DNA of 64,000 nt from Phytophthora colocasiae (lineage: Eukaryota; Oomycota; Peronosporomycetes; Peronosporales; Peronosporaceae): contig JAGKQI010000099.1 of NCBI GenBank assembly GCA_018806915.1, forward strand, positions 1,380,302-1,444,301, in the 5' to 3' direction. Below are positions 30,361-40,872 of the stretch, in pieces. Every line of letters begins with the position of its first letter. The first letter of the stretch is position 1. The notes beneath the pieces are model-generated. The model was not told the origin of the DNA, made no database searches, and was given only the letters and a program-made list of their open reading frames with translations. The translations under genes and the position numbers were made by a program.

Positions 30361-32687
30361 ATGGTGCGCGTGCCTGGATCTTCTGGTGACTTCGGATATC
30401 ACCGTGAGTCCCAAGAAGATGTCAAGATTAAAGAAGAACAAGGGGAAGAAGTGCCTACGAATGTTGGATCGACGAAGGCACTGAAAACGGAAAGATCCAC
30501 AGATCAGCAGAGTTCTGGGAGAATCTCTACTGACAGGCACGAGGCAGACCTGGATCGCAATCCAGATCTCGAAGAAAAACCTCGAATTCCTCCCAAGGCC
30601 CCTTCGAGGGCCACCGCGGATCTCGATGAGAATCGAGATCCGCACACGAGCGATAAGGAATCAGCAAAGCTGAAACCTAATCTGCTCACCAAGTCCACTG
30701 TTGCCTCAAGATCGACCAAGAAAAAGAAGATCAAGAGCACCCGGACGAAATTGAAAGCTCCAGACTCAGAGCCAGAAGATATGATCAGCCCAGGATCGAC
30801 GATCACCAAGGACGCGATCGAGCAGGCCTATTACAGGAAGATGCTAAGTGAGACCTTGCTTAACGATCCCGTTCTTACGATCATACAAGTCCGCCAGATC
30901 GGTAACCTCACCGGCCCGGTGTCGAAGCCCCGAACTAGCTCGGACCGCCTGAACGCGGTGAAGATTCTACTTGATCTACTCAAGAAGCTGGTTTAGTGGC
31001 TGGAGAGTTCGACCCAAATTCTCTATTTGACCTGGAACTGGAGGCGATTCAATCCGCGACTTATGATCTATTTGATTCTCTCAAAATCTTGGTCGGCGAA
31101 CGCCCACCGACGCCCGATCCAGGCTATCAGACCGGATCGTCATGCTACGCGTCAGCGACCTCGGAACCAGACTCCGATAGTCCGAGAAGGCTGCGACGCA
31201 TGTCGTTAGGCCCCTCCGGCGCCAGATTCCTGAAATCGCGTATGAAGAAACAAGATACGCGATCGGTGGCTACGAAACTGGAGATCAAGACGCCCGATCA
31301 GCAAGAAAATCGCCGGATCCGGACAGACCAAACCGCGCCGACAACTAATTCCACTGGATCAAGCAACAAGTTGGACGACTACATCCAAATGGCGATGGAT
31401 CGTTTCTTAAAAGAACGGAGTCTCGCGACACTCCGATCGCCGATCAAAGGGGAGTTGGATGTTGATATGGAGTCCGTTACCGCCTCAGATCCCGATGCAT
31501 GGGAATACGATCCGGACGATCTGGGCATACCGAGTTCCGGTGGACAGATGGCAAGCCGAGCAGCGGTCGCATCCGCGGCGATCGGTCAAGGAGGATCGTC
31601 GATGATCCAGCGGGTCCGGATCTCAGCGATGTCGGATCTCAAAGAGTTTGCGGGTAAAGATCTGGACGAAGATCGCGCTCGGGCTTGGATCGGTAAGGTC
31701 AAGTCAGCGTTCCAACGTGATCAGGCTATGGAAGAAGGGAAATGCCTCACGTTTGCTGATCTGATGGTGTGACCGGCAAAGAACTGGTACAGGCAGCTCA
31801 GTCGAACGACGAAAACCAAGTGGGCGGATCTGTTGGACAGTTTCCAGACCCAGTATTGTGGGTTGGGTATGTCGGTCGCGTGGCAATACTATCACGCTCG
31901 CAAACGATCGGAAGAGACTCCTCTCGATTATCTCTACCGGCTCAACGTGGCGGCTTTACGTGCTAGACTGAAGATCAAAGATGGGAGCCCTAAGGCCCGC
32001 CGGGAACATGTAGACCACTACATCGAGACATTGGGAGATCCGGAGTTAGCTGATCGGCTGACCCTACTCCGACTGAGTGACGTCGATGAACTGGAGGAGG
32101 TACTTCGTGCCCGGGAACGGGCGAAAAGCAGACAGCGTAAATCTGCGTTCGGATCGAAGTACAGACAAAAGGCACCGGCCAGTGCCCCGGCGGCACCCAC
32201 CCGGGCGGTGGTACGGGCGATCCAAACCCAAGATCCGAGCTCGGAATCAGAGGAAATATCCGGATCGAACGGATCCGATTCTGAAGGCGATCTCCGGAGA
32301 ATATATCTTGCCGCGTCGGAAGACAAGCAGATCGGTACTGGGGGCGTTCCCCACCAACAGGATCAGTCGCGATCGCAGGTGAACGCGCAAGATCGAGGCC
32401 GGATCGCGGATCGCAGGGGCACATCAGATCACGATCGAGGTCGCTGTTCACACTGTGGATCGCGGAAGCATACGGATCTAGACTGCTGGAGACGTCTAAC
32501 CTGTGATAAGTGCGGGAAGAGGGGTCACCCAACGGATCGCTGTCTGTATACCTGCCGTGGTTGTGGGGAGATCCATGAAGCTGGAGAATGCCCTATGGAA
32601 GAATTCTACAACCAGATCCGCAAGTGGTACGACCCGACCCGACATGCCGGATTGTTCCCCGAGAAGGTGGAAAAGATGTTAAACTAG
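30361..32687 (+). pseudogene. E2 gag
   Basis: Same protein as E1 gag: ATG at the LTR end (MVRVPGSSGDFGYH), long Ser/Asp/Arg-rich N-terminal part, gag core (DLKEFAGKDLDEDRARAWIG) and three zinc knuckles near 32445-32600 (CSHCGSRKHTDLDC, CDKCGKRGHPTDRC, CRGCGEIHEAGEC). Here one C is missing near 30985 (the first frame stops at 30996), and GGG is replaced by TGA at 31770-31772, after LTFADLMV. The position that is frameshifted in E1 is intact here, so the two copies together show the undamaged layout. It ends MLN-TAG with the same GTTAAAC heptamer. The bridge frame 32588-32908 follows in the -1 frame. Confidence 0.8.
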
Positions 32688-32908
32688 GACGCTCGCCGGT
32701 TTGGAAACCGGTACGAGCCGAGCGTTCTGAGTACTGCATCTATGCATATGTGAACAAGAAATCGAGAGATCAAGATAGGGAGAATTCGGATCTGCGCGGT
32801 AATACATGTAAGTTGCATTCGTATACTGCTAAGATCGCGAATCTTCCCCGGATCGATGAGTTCTCGCGATCTGGTGCGGAAGTGGCTTTGGATCTCAAGG
32901 AAGGATAA

Positions 32909-35900
32909 TCCAGGGGGTATTGGAAATACCACGCACCAGGAAAATGGTTCCGCCAAGCCAAGATCTCAGGCAAGATCAATCATGAAAGAGCGATCTTGCT
33001 CCTGGACACTGGCGCCGAGGTATCCATCTTGGATACCGCCTTTGCTCGTAAGGTTGGGTGCCACTTTGACACTAGTCAGAGACAGGAGTGTGTTGGGATC
33101 GGTGACAATGTGTATACCACCGAAGGAAGAACGAGGATCAAGATCACGCTTGCGGGATACTTGGTTTACTTTTTCGATATTTGGATCGGGGATCTATCCG
33201 GACAAGACGCTATCTTGGGTATGGATTTCATGATCCCAGCTGGGGTCCGGATGGATCTAGCGAAGGGATCGATGTGCTTACCTAATGAAGTGGGGATCCC
33301 CCTTAGTGGCCGCAAGAGATTATACGGGGAGAAAGTGAGATCGGTGAAATTGGAGGAAGATCTACATATCCCAGTTGGGGGATCTGAAGAGACTGCATCG
33401 AGAGTGAAATTATCGGCGACGAAGAAATTGTGGGTGACCAGAGGCGACCAATGGGTACCTACCGCGGTAAATGGACCCGGCCGAACTCGGTACTTAGTGA
33501 TCACGAATTTGAGCGAGAAGATTTTACGATTGGATTACAGATTACATGTTGGAATGGTACTTGATCAAGAAAAAGTGCCTCGATTCCCCGGGTTTGTGTC
33601 GGTCGGGTCCCGGCGCTACATGGAGTGGCAGAACCTAGCTCTAGAAGCGACTGTGGACGCAAGACCAGAACCTCAGGAATCCGTAGGGATCCCCTTACCG
33701 TCGATCGAACGGCCGACCTACGTTACACCGCGATCCATACTCCGCCGAGGTGGGGCAACCAAGACCGATCCTGATCCTGCGCCAATATCGACATTGGAAC
33801 CGCGATCACCAACCGATACGGCCGAAGTCAAGGTCGCATTCATCGATCCCCAATCGGACCCCATGGATACCCCACCGATTACGATCAGTTCCGACAAGAC
33901 CCCGAGTGGCGAAGCTGGGGGCGGTGAGACTGAGACGAATGAGAGCTTGCCAGATCAGGCCCCAGATCGGACAGATCGGACATGCGAAGAAGAGATCGAG
34001 GTAAAAACAGAAAAACCAGATTTTAAAATCGAGATCAAACATGTATCCGACGCTGACGCCGGCCCCACGGTTGATGACACCCCGATCCTGACGGCCAAGG
34101 ACGATAGACTCCCTGATCCATCAACGAACGAACCCTCTCCCGAAGGGATCGAGAACGCCGATCAGACCCACTTACACGAAAGTGGCGATTTTTCGGCCGA
34201 AAATCTAGCCGATAATCTCGCAGTAGTACCAGAGATCCAGATCTCCACCACTGAAGAAGTCAGGATCGAAGATCTGCAAGTAGGAAATCCGGGATCGGCT
34301 ACCCCGGAGGAGATCGAGAAACTTCGACAGATTATTTGGAAGAAGCGACATCTCCTGATCGGAAAGGGAAACGCACTTCCTCCAGCGGCCAAGGGTGTTA
34401 TATGTGATATCGACGTGGGTGATGCAAAGCCGATCGCACAACGAGTCCGAAAAGTGGCGCCACAGTTCCGCGAGAAAGTATCGGATCTTATCAAAGGACT
34501 CCTAGCTGCCAAGATCATTCGGCCATCGACATCGCCATGGGCATCTCCGATCGTGGTGATCATCAAGAAGAACGGTGTAGACATCCGACTATGTATCGAT
34601 TATCGGTTGGTGAACGGTCTCACGAGGCTGATGATATACCCGATGCCCTTGATCAATGACCTGCTAGAAGATCTTGACAAGGTTCTGTGGTATTGTTCAT
34701 TAGACATGGCGAGTGGATTCTGGGTCGTATCAATGACCGATCGAGCTCGCGCGATCTCAGTCTTCATCACTCCATTTGGCCTTATCGAGTGGAATCGTAT
34801 GCCATTCGGGCTGAAGAACGCCCCTCAGATCTATCAACGTCTTGTGGACAACGCCCTATATGGATTTTTGAAGACAGGGAACACGGAAGACTCCGCAGAT
34901 GTGTTTGAATCAGGGATCCCGGAAGATCCTGGTCGCCCGTCAGTTCTAGGACGGAGATCATACATCGACGATATCTTGATCACGGCTGGATCATGGGATC
35001 AAATGTGCGATCGGGTGGAAGACCTATTGGAGGCCTGTGATGAATGGAATCTCTCGATCAGTGTGGCAAAGAGCTTCTGGGGCATGGATAAGGTGGAATA
35101 TCTCGGACACAGAGTGTCGATCAACGGATTGGAGGCAAACCCGAAAGACCTGAAGTCTCTGACGGATCTACCATTCCCTGGATCACTCCGATCCATGCAA
35201 TCGTTCCTTGGGAGTTTGAATTACTATAGTCGGTTCATCGAGGATTATGCGATCTATGCATCGGACCTATATGAACTACGTGAGGTGGAGTTCGCAGAAC
35301 TGAAGAAGCGACCAGATCTACGAAAGATCATGGATAGCACGGACCCGATCACTCGAGATCTCGTTGCGCTTAAGTCGAATCAGGATGGATCACCAGACAC
35401 CTCGACTCAAAAGGGGGATAGTCCACCGGATCCCGACTTGGGGGCGATGCCTTCCCCCTGTTCAAGCGAGATCGAAGCCAATCTGGCCCAAAAAACTGGC
35501 GACGAGAGGTGGGGTAGAGCATATAGAGCGCTTACAGCCTTGAAAGCCAAGATCGCGTCGACCCCGATCCTCCGTCACTTCGACATGGCGAAATTGCCCG
35601 TGGTGATTGTGTATGCTAGTGACTGGGCGATTTCCGCCGCCCTGATGCAGGAACACGACCAGATCTACCACCCGGTCGCGTTTGCCAGCCGAACCTTGAA
35701 GACTAACGAGCTGAATTATAATGTTGCCGAAAAGGAGGTGTTGGCTCTACTTCGGATCTTGGATCTACACTACACCTTGTTGGTGGGACGTCGGATCAAG
35801 GTCCTAACCCGACACTCCACGCTTGCCTGGCTGTTCAAGTCTGCCGGCCTCCAAGGGCGCCTAGGACAATGGTCTGCACTTCTATCCCCATGGACGCTCG

Positions 35901-36532
35901 AGATCACGAAGTGTACGAAGGGAGAGGATGAAATACTGGGGGCGATCGCAGCTAATATAACGCCTAGATCGGAGATCGACGAAGCCCTGATCGCGATCGC
36001 GCCACGGAAGGAACCAAAACGTCGGATCCAGATGCCGATCCCCACCGTAGACTCAGATGAGGAGCTGTGGGTTATAAGTTTCGACGGATCGGCACGCGTG
36101 AAACGAGGGGGAGGCGCTTTCAGCGCGATCGTGTGGAGTTTGCCAGAGTGGAAAGTGATCAAGGCTAGATCAGACTATGCGGAGAGCCTTACTGTCAATG
36201 AAGCGGAATACCGTGGACTCTTGCTGGGTCTCAGTATGATCGCACAGTTGGAACGCCGCCGTCTGGTAGTTTGCGGCGATTCGAACCTAGTGATCCGACA
36301 AGTCCGGGGCGAGATCGACTGTAAGGCGCCAGGATTGACGTTACTGAAACAGAAGGTGCTAGATCACTTGCGGAATTGGGGAGATCATGAGCTTGTCCAT
36401 GTGAAGAGACACTGGAATGGGAGCGCAGATAGCTTGGCGAGTGCCGCGCTGCAGCAAGGAAGCGGGATCGAGGTCCACGATGAGGCAGATCGGTGCGATC
36501 TAATCACCCTAAATGAGGTGTTGATCCCTTGA
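32909..36532 (+). CDS. E2 Pol: protease, reverse transcriptase, two RNase H domains
   Basis: Uninterrupted pol frame after the TAA at 32908. Protease: LLLDTGAEVSILDTAFARKV (from 32993) and ILGMDFMIPAG. A Pro/Glu/Asp-rich spacer of about 230 residues follows. RT: IRLCIDYRLVNGLT, WNRMPFGLKNAPQIYQ and catalytic YIDD (from 34961). Ty3-type RNase H: VVIVYASDWAISAALMQEHD. Second, archaeal-type RNase H: ISFDGSARVKRGGGAFSAIV (about 36070), NEAEYRGLLLGLSM, VVCGDSNLVIRQVRGE and HWNGSADSLASAAL. The frame stops at TGA 36530-36532, where E1 has CGA (LIP-R-VEDRTVQ), so integrase was originally in the same polyprotein. All enzymatic motifs look intact. This is the better template for the family's pol. Confidence 0.9.
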   Translation, partial: SRGYWKYHAPGKWFRQAKISGKINHERAILLLDTGAEVSILDTAFARKVGCHFDTSQRQECVGIGDNVYTTEGRTRIKITLAGYLVYFFDIWIGDLSGQDAILGMDFMIPAGVRMDLAKGSMCLPNEVGIPLSGRKRLYGEKVRSVKLEEDLHIPVGGSEETASRVKLSATKKLWVTRGDQWVPTAVNGPGRTRYLVITNLSEKILRLDYRLHVGMVLDQEKVPRFPGFVSVGSRRYMEWQNLALEATVDARPEPQESVGIPLPSIERPTYVTPRSILRRGGATKTDPDPAPISTLEPRSPTDTAEVKVAFIDPQSDPMDTPPITISSDKTPSGEAGGGETETNESLPDQAPDRTDRTCEEEIEVKTEKPDFKIEIKHVSDADAGPTVDDTPILTAKDDRLPDPSTNEPSPEGIENADQTHLHESGDFSAENLADNLAVVPEIQISTTEEVRIEDLQVGNPGSATPEEIEKLRQIIWKKRHLLIGKGNALPPAAKGVICDIDVGDAKPIAQRVRKVAPQFREKVSDLIKGLLAAKIIRPSTSPWASPIVVIIKKNGVDIRLCIDYRLVNGLTRLMIYPMPLINDLLEDLDKVLWYCSLDMASGFWVVSMTDRARAISVFITPFGLIEWNRMPFGLKNAPQIYQRLVDNALYGFLKTGNTEDSADVFESGIPEDPGRPSVLGRRSYIDDILITAGSWDQMCDRVEDLLEACDEWNLSISVAKSFWGMDKVEYLGHRVSINGLEANPKDLKSLTDLPFPGSLRSMQSFLGSLNYYSRFIEDYAIYASDLYELREVEFAELKKRPDLRKIMDSTDPITRDLVALKSNQDGSPDTSTQKGDSPPDPDLGAMPSPCSSEIEANLAQKTGDERWGRAYRALTALKAKIASTPILRHFDMAKLPVVIVYASDWAISAALMQEHDQIYHPVAFASRTLKTNELNYNVAEKEVLALLRILDLHYTLLVGRRIKVLTRHSTLAWLFKSAGLQGRLGQWSALLSPWTLEITKCTKGEDEILGAIAANITPRSEIDEALIAIAPRKEPKRRIQMPIPTVDSDEELWVISFDGSARVKRGGGAFSAIVWSLPEWKVIKARSDYAESLTVNEAEYRGLLLGLSMIAQLERRRLVVCGDSNLVIRQVRGEIDCKAPGLTLLKQKVLDHLRNWGDHELVHVKRHWNGSADSLASAALQQGSGIEVHDEADRCDLITLNEVLIP

Positions 36533-37739
36533 GTTGAAGATCGAACTGTGCAAGTGTCGGCAGTGGCCACGCGTGCAGCCCATGCGCGGCCTGATGCTGC
36601 CGTCCTGCGAGAGGAACTGGTCCGGGAGATGCGGGTTGATCGGATCAGGCGAGCCCAGGACGAAGAGGTCTGGATCGCCGGACTAAAGAAGTACCTGGCT
36701 GGACAGATCGCGGATCTTATGCGTGTTCCGCAGATTTGGTGCTAGCGAGATGATCAGGCACGATCGAGAACCGGGTTTCATGTCCGACTTCTTCAGATCG
36801 TTCAATAAGATCCTGGGGCAGCGACAACGGGCGACGATGGTCTACCGGCCACAAGCCAATGGGACTGCAGAACGGATGGTGCAAACGGCGACTAGGGCGA
36901 TCAAGATGTACGTTCAAGATCTCGATCAGAAGGACTGGGATGAATACGCGGAGAGATTGACGTTCGCCATTAACACGGCTCACGATCGGGTTCGGGGAGA
37001 TACCCCTCACTACCTGGTACATGGATGGGATCCGAGATCGACGTTGGAAGCAACGATCCCGATCGGATCGACCAGACGCCACGATCGCGATCCAAGACGG
37101 TGGAGGTATCGGGTTCAGAGATACTACCAGCGGTCACGAGAACAGGTCAACGCAAGGCTACGAGAGGCGATTGCAGACCGAGCCGATCGGCATAATGAGG
37201 ATGTCGATCCGCATCAGATCGAAGCTGGATCACGAGTCTGGCTATATCTAGATCGTGTGAAGGAAGGATATGCGCGTAAACTCGCTCACCTTTGGCACGG
37301 CCCGTACCGTGTTGCAGAGAAGCTCAATGAATTCACGATCAGGCTGGAGATCGCGGGGTCCGACTACCATATCTTCCCAGTGGTCCATGTTTCTAAGCTA
37401 AAGCTGGTACGGAATTTTCCGGATCGACCGCGGATCGAGTTGACGGTGGATGAAGCAGATCGGCTCGATTTCGACGAGATCCTCCTTCCGGAGGACAGTT
37501 GGGTCCCAGATCTGGATGCCGATGAGTACGAGGTCGAACGGATCTCGGACATGCGAAGTGGGAAACGAACTCGCTACGGCCGGATCTATCGTGAATTCCT
37601 GGTGCACTGGGTCGGTTATGATGAACCGACTTGGGTCGATGAAGCTGATCTTAACTGTGGAGCCATATTGAGCGCGTTCCTACGTGATCATGCTAACCGA
37701 AATCGGTTTGGCGTGATGCAGTCGCACGAAGAGGTGTAG
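36533..37739 (+). pseudogene. E2 integrase with internal deletion, chromodomain kept
   Basis: Begins VEDRTVQVSAVATRAA, as in E1, but at about 36718 jumps to sequence equivalent to E1 9467. About 510 bp is missing, covering the HHCC zinc-binding region and the first catalytic Asp. The rest (36723-37739) keeps the second Asp (RHDREPGF), the Glu (ANGTAERMVQTATRAI), the GPY-like stretch (LWHGPYRVAEKLNEFTIRL) and the chromodomain (YEVERISDM, FLVHWVGYDEPTWVDEADL). It cannot be an active integrase, so E2 would need one supplied in trans. Confidence 0.85.
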
Positions 37740-38114
37740 ACGCGAAAAGGGCGATGTGACCAGGTCACAACGCCGAGATCGCGGATGTAGATCTGGATGT
37801 CTATCTGGATCGGATGTGGAGATTTTATATTTTTCGTGGAGATTTTATATTTTTCTTGTATATGCATGTGAAACCGGAGTGATCGGATGGAAGGTGTGGC
37901 GATTTCGAAGATGTTAAACGGGGATCGAAGCTGTGGAGCAAGTGTGGAGAAGAACGCTGATCTCTGAAGTTGGGAAAATTACGTGGGATTGAACTGAGGT
38001 TAAGCTGGAGTCGGGACTGCGCGGTGAGGTACCGGATCGGGATGAAGAACATGTAAGCGTGCTGATCGGCTCCAGGTTCGGCTGATCACCTCCGGACTGG
38101 TCGAGATCGCGAGA
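37740..38114 (+). other. E2 region between integrase and antisense gene
   Basis: Non-coding on both strands as far as can be seen. It contains the tandem 20-bp AT-rich pair (37814-37855) and several short GTGGAG motifs, all shared with E1. The AT-rich pair lies downstream of both convergent reading frames (pol and the antisense gene) and could serve as a shared 3'-end signal; this is inference. Confidence 0.4.
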
Positions 38115-40747
38115 TCAGGGAGTCCCAGGAGGTGTAGGTGGAGCAGGCGGGTTAAACTTGTTTTCGAGCCGTGGGATCTGTCGAGACGGGTGGTCTGCCG
38201 GCCGATCGCGGTAATGGTTGCGCCAAAGGTCCTCTTGATCGCATTCTGCCAACGCAGAGATCAGATCGGTGGGTTCCGGTCGGTTCAGAGTCGGCTGGGC
38301 CAGGTTGGCCATTCGGGAGACCGATCCGGGATACCAGTATACCCGATCACGGATAGTGGGGAAGTGCAGGAAGTAGGGATCGAGCAGAAGATCGATGTCC
38401 GCCCACATCGCACGCATCATGGGCAGGAATCGCTTTAACTGTTGCGGCCAACGTTCTCCGGTGCGGCTACGCCGTTGCCGCCGCTCGAGGTAATACCGAT
38501 GAAGATCAGGATCGGCTTCATACATCGCCTTCGTGATCTCGAGATAATGGGTCGATTCCCAGTAGGCCTGCAGGTGATCTGACTCGTAGGCGGCGTAGGC
38601 ATCCGCGATCTGCCCCAGCGGAGTTCCAGCACGACGATGTAGATCGAGATCGAAGGTGGGGGGGCCGGTCGGTTGCGGAGCACCTCCCAAGGTCGGGTGG
38701 CAAGTAGGGCCTGCACGTTGGGCCCAGTGATCAGGTTGACCAACCAACCGATCCCGGCTCGGGGAGGACGGTTAGCCGGTGATCTCGCTGGGTAGAGGAA
38801 TCCGGGGGGTAGCAGCAGCCTCTTGGCCAGTGTGGAGAGAATCATACCGACGATCGCCAAGGTTCCGACTAACATCGGATCCCACGGGAAGACATCACCA
38901 GCCGCGAACTGCCGGACGTTCGCATACCCGGGAATGGACGAGCGAATCGCGAACAGAGGAGGGTGCAGCTGGGGGCGCGGCGAGCCGCCGGGAGAGCCGC
39001 CACCCGGAGATCCCCCACCGGGAGGGCTCCCGCCAGCCGGACTACCCCTCGGGGATCCCTGAGGAGAGGTGATCGGAATCTGTGGGGAACCACCCCCCGG
39101 AGGTGTCGGCTGCGCCGGAGGTGTCTGAGGAGCAGGCCCCCCTTGATCACCGGATGCCGGAGGAGGAGGCGTCTGAGGAGCGGGCCCCCCTTGATCGCCG
39201 GATGCCGGAGGATTCCCATGCCGGCGGTGCCACGACAGCGATCGGGGTGTCATAATCCGAAGAGCGTCGTCGGATCCAGCGCTAGAATCCTCTTCGTCGT
39301 CGTCATGCTCCGGATCGGGTTTGCGTTTGGACTGATCCGAGCCACCCTTCTTCGGGGGAGGTGCTTCCACGGTCACTTGCGAGGTGGTCTGGGTGCGATC
39401 TGCTTCCTCCGCACCCGGCCCAGTCGGAATCACTGGTTCAGGACCCAGATCGAAAGGGTCTGGGCCTTCCTCGTGCTTTTCCTCGAGCTCGGTCGCCTGG
39501 GCCTGGCCACCAGGTTGGTCCCCAGCGGGAACGTCAGGTGTAGCCGCATCGTGATCGGTAGGGGGAGGCTCCGTCCGCGAAGCCTTGTGCGGGGGCGATG
39601 TAGCAGGAGAGGGGGGCGGACTGAGAGCACGTTTGACCCCCCGTTCATCTTGAGCGGCGCGGAGCCGAGAAACCATTTCGGTGAGGACGTTGGTAGTCGC
39701 CCATACGTTATCTTCTGCCTGATCGTAATTCTCCTGCAATGCTTGAAGACTCGCTTCTAACTCTTGCACTTCGGCATGGGTACCGATCAGATCATCCTCT
39801 ACAACAAACAGAATATGAGTGATCGTGGTCAGGTGGAGGGGGATCTAGACTATATGCGTACCTAGACGAGTGGATCGCTGTCGCTCGGTGCTGAGATCCG
39901 CCTGTGCTCTGTCGCGATCTGCGAACGCTTGGTCTCGTTCTACGAGTAGGCGATCCCGATCCGAAGTGACTCGGTTCAGTTCGGAGTTAGCGTGGGCGAG
40001 TTGATCGATGACGAGGTCGCGTTCGGCAACAATGTTGGTCAGGGAAGCGGTCGCTCGGGCGAAGTCCGCCAAGGCTCTATCTCGCTCGGCCAGGGCCAAT
40101 CGGGTGGGAGCCCCGGTCGAGGGCGTGGGGTTGGAATCCAGTTGGAGATGCGCAAGATCAGCCGAGATCCGGTTGTAGCTGGCTTTAGCGGTGACGGATT
40201 CCTGCTTCGCCTCGGCTAGATTACAAGCATGAATCCGAGCTTCAGCCTGCAGATCCTGGATCTCATCGGTAGCTTGTTCCACTTCACCCGTCAGGCGATC
40301 CCGATCCTCGGTGACTTGATCGAGTTCAGCCTGAGCGGTGTCGAGACGCCGCTCGAACTCGTCACGTTCCGACGGGAGCTGGTGAACTTGCGAGCGCAAT
40401 CCATCGAGATCGGAGGCCTCATCTGCGATATCAGCGATCTCGCGCTCCAGACGCACGATCTCGTTCTGCTGGTCCGCCCGGAACCGCTCCATGGCGTCGA
40501 CATGCGCCCGAAGCTCCATGGCTTCACGACTTAGCTGATCGCGTTCGCGCACCAGGCGATCCCGCCCTGGACTGCCCGGCATTGGCCCAGCCTCATCGGA
40601 TGAGAGCGGGCGCGCGTGGTCTGGAGCCGGACCCGACGAACGTCGCGAGATGTCGGAGTGGGGAGATGGCGGACCGTCAGGAGATCTTGGGGAGTCGGGA
40701 GGTGTGGGCAGATAATCACTCCCCGGATCACTTCCTTGTTGACTCAT
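38115..40747 (-). CDS. E2 antisense accessory gene: coiled-coil and proline-rich protein
   Basis: Lies between integrase and 3' LTR on the strand opposite to gag-pol. Exon 1 (40747-39862) starts MSQQGSDPGSDYLPTPPDSP and then forms a long coiled coil (RDRLVRERDQLSREAMELRA through ERDQAFADRDRAQADLSTER). A 63-nt intron (39861-39799) joins it in phase to exon 2, which continues the coil (EASLQALQENYDQAED), then Pro/Gly-rich tracts (about 39240-38960, repeated PPASGDQGGPAPQTPP) and a hydrophobic segment (MLVGTLAIVGMILSTLAK). A frame change in a G7 run at 38658-38664 leads to a helical C-terminal part (ESDHLQAYWESTHYLEITKA) ending at 38115. The total is near 860 residues. No known domain is recognised. 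E1 keeps only its C-terminal tail. The frame change may be a real lesion or a sequencing error. Confidence 0.6.
39799..39861 (-). other. Predicted 63-nt intron in the E2 antisense gene
   Basis: On the minus strand the donor is GTACGC and the acceptor TTTGTTGTAG, with a CTGAC branch-like motif about 30 nt before the end. Without splicing, the first frame stops within five codons of the donor. With splicing, the phase-1 exon end (G) plus AG gives GAG, and the reading enters the following 444-codon frame in phase. Size and signals fit oomycete introns. RNA reads would settle it. Confidence 0.6.
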
Positions 40748-40872
40748 GTAGGCCGGAGAAAGTCGGGTGATGGTGGTCGAGACGCTGTTGGGTAACTTGT
40801 GCCTTGGACAGAAGATTGGAGAATGAGACCTGAAGTGGCCCGAGACGGACCAACTTGCAGGCTGGGGGCGGA
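40748..40872. promoter_or_regulatory. Leader of the E2 antisense gene and element polypurine tract
   Basis: Between the antisense ATG and the 3' LTR. The purine tract GGCTGGGGGCGGA (40860-40872) would prime plus-strand DNA synthesis for E2. For the antisense gene this stretch, plus the LTR behind it, is the only upstream sequence, so transcription would have to start in or near the 3' LTR. No TATA or initiator element is recognised. Confidence 0.4.

Noticed and set aside
38963..39760. 265-codon plus-strand frame in E2
   Set aside because: It is the shadow of the Pro/Gly-rich part of the antisense gene; the plus-strand product is low-complexity Arg/Cys-rich and has no start context or conserved motif.
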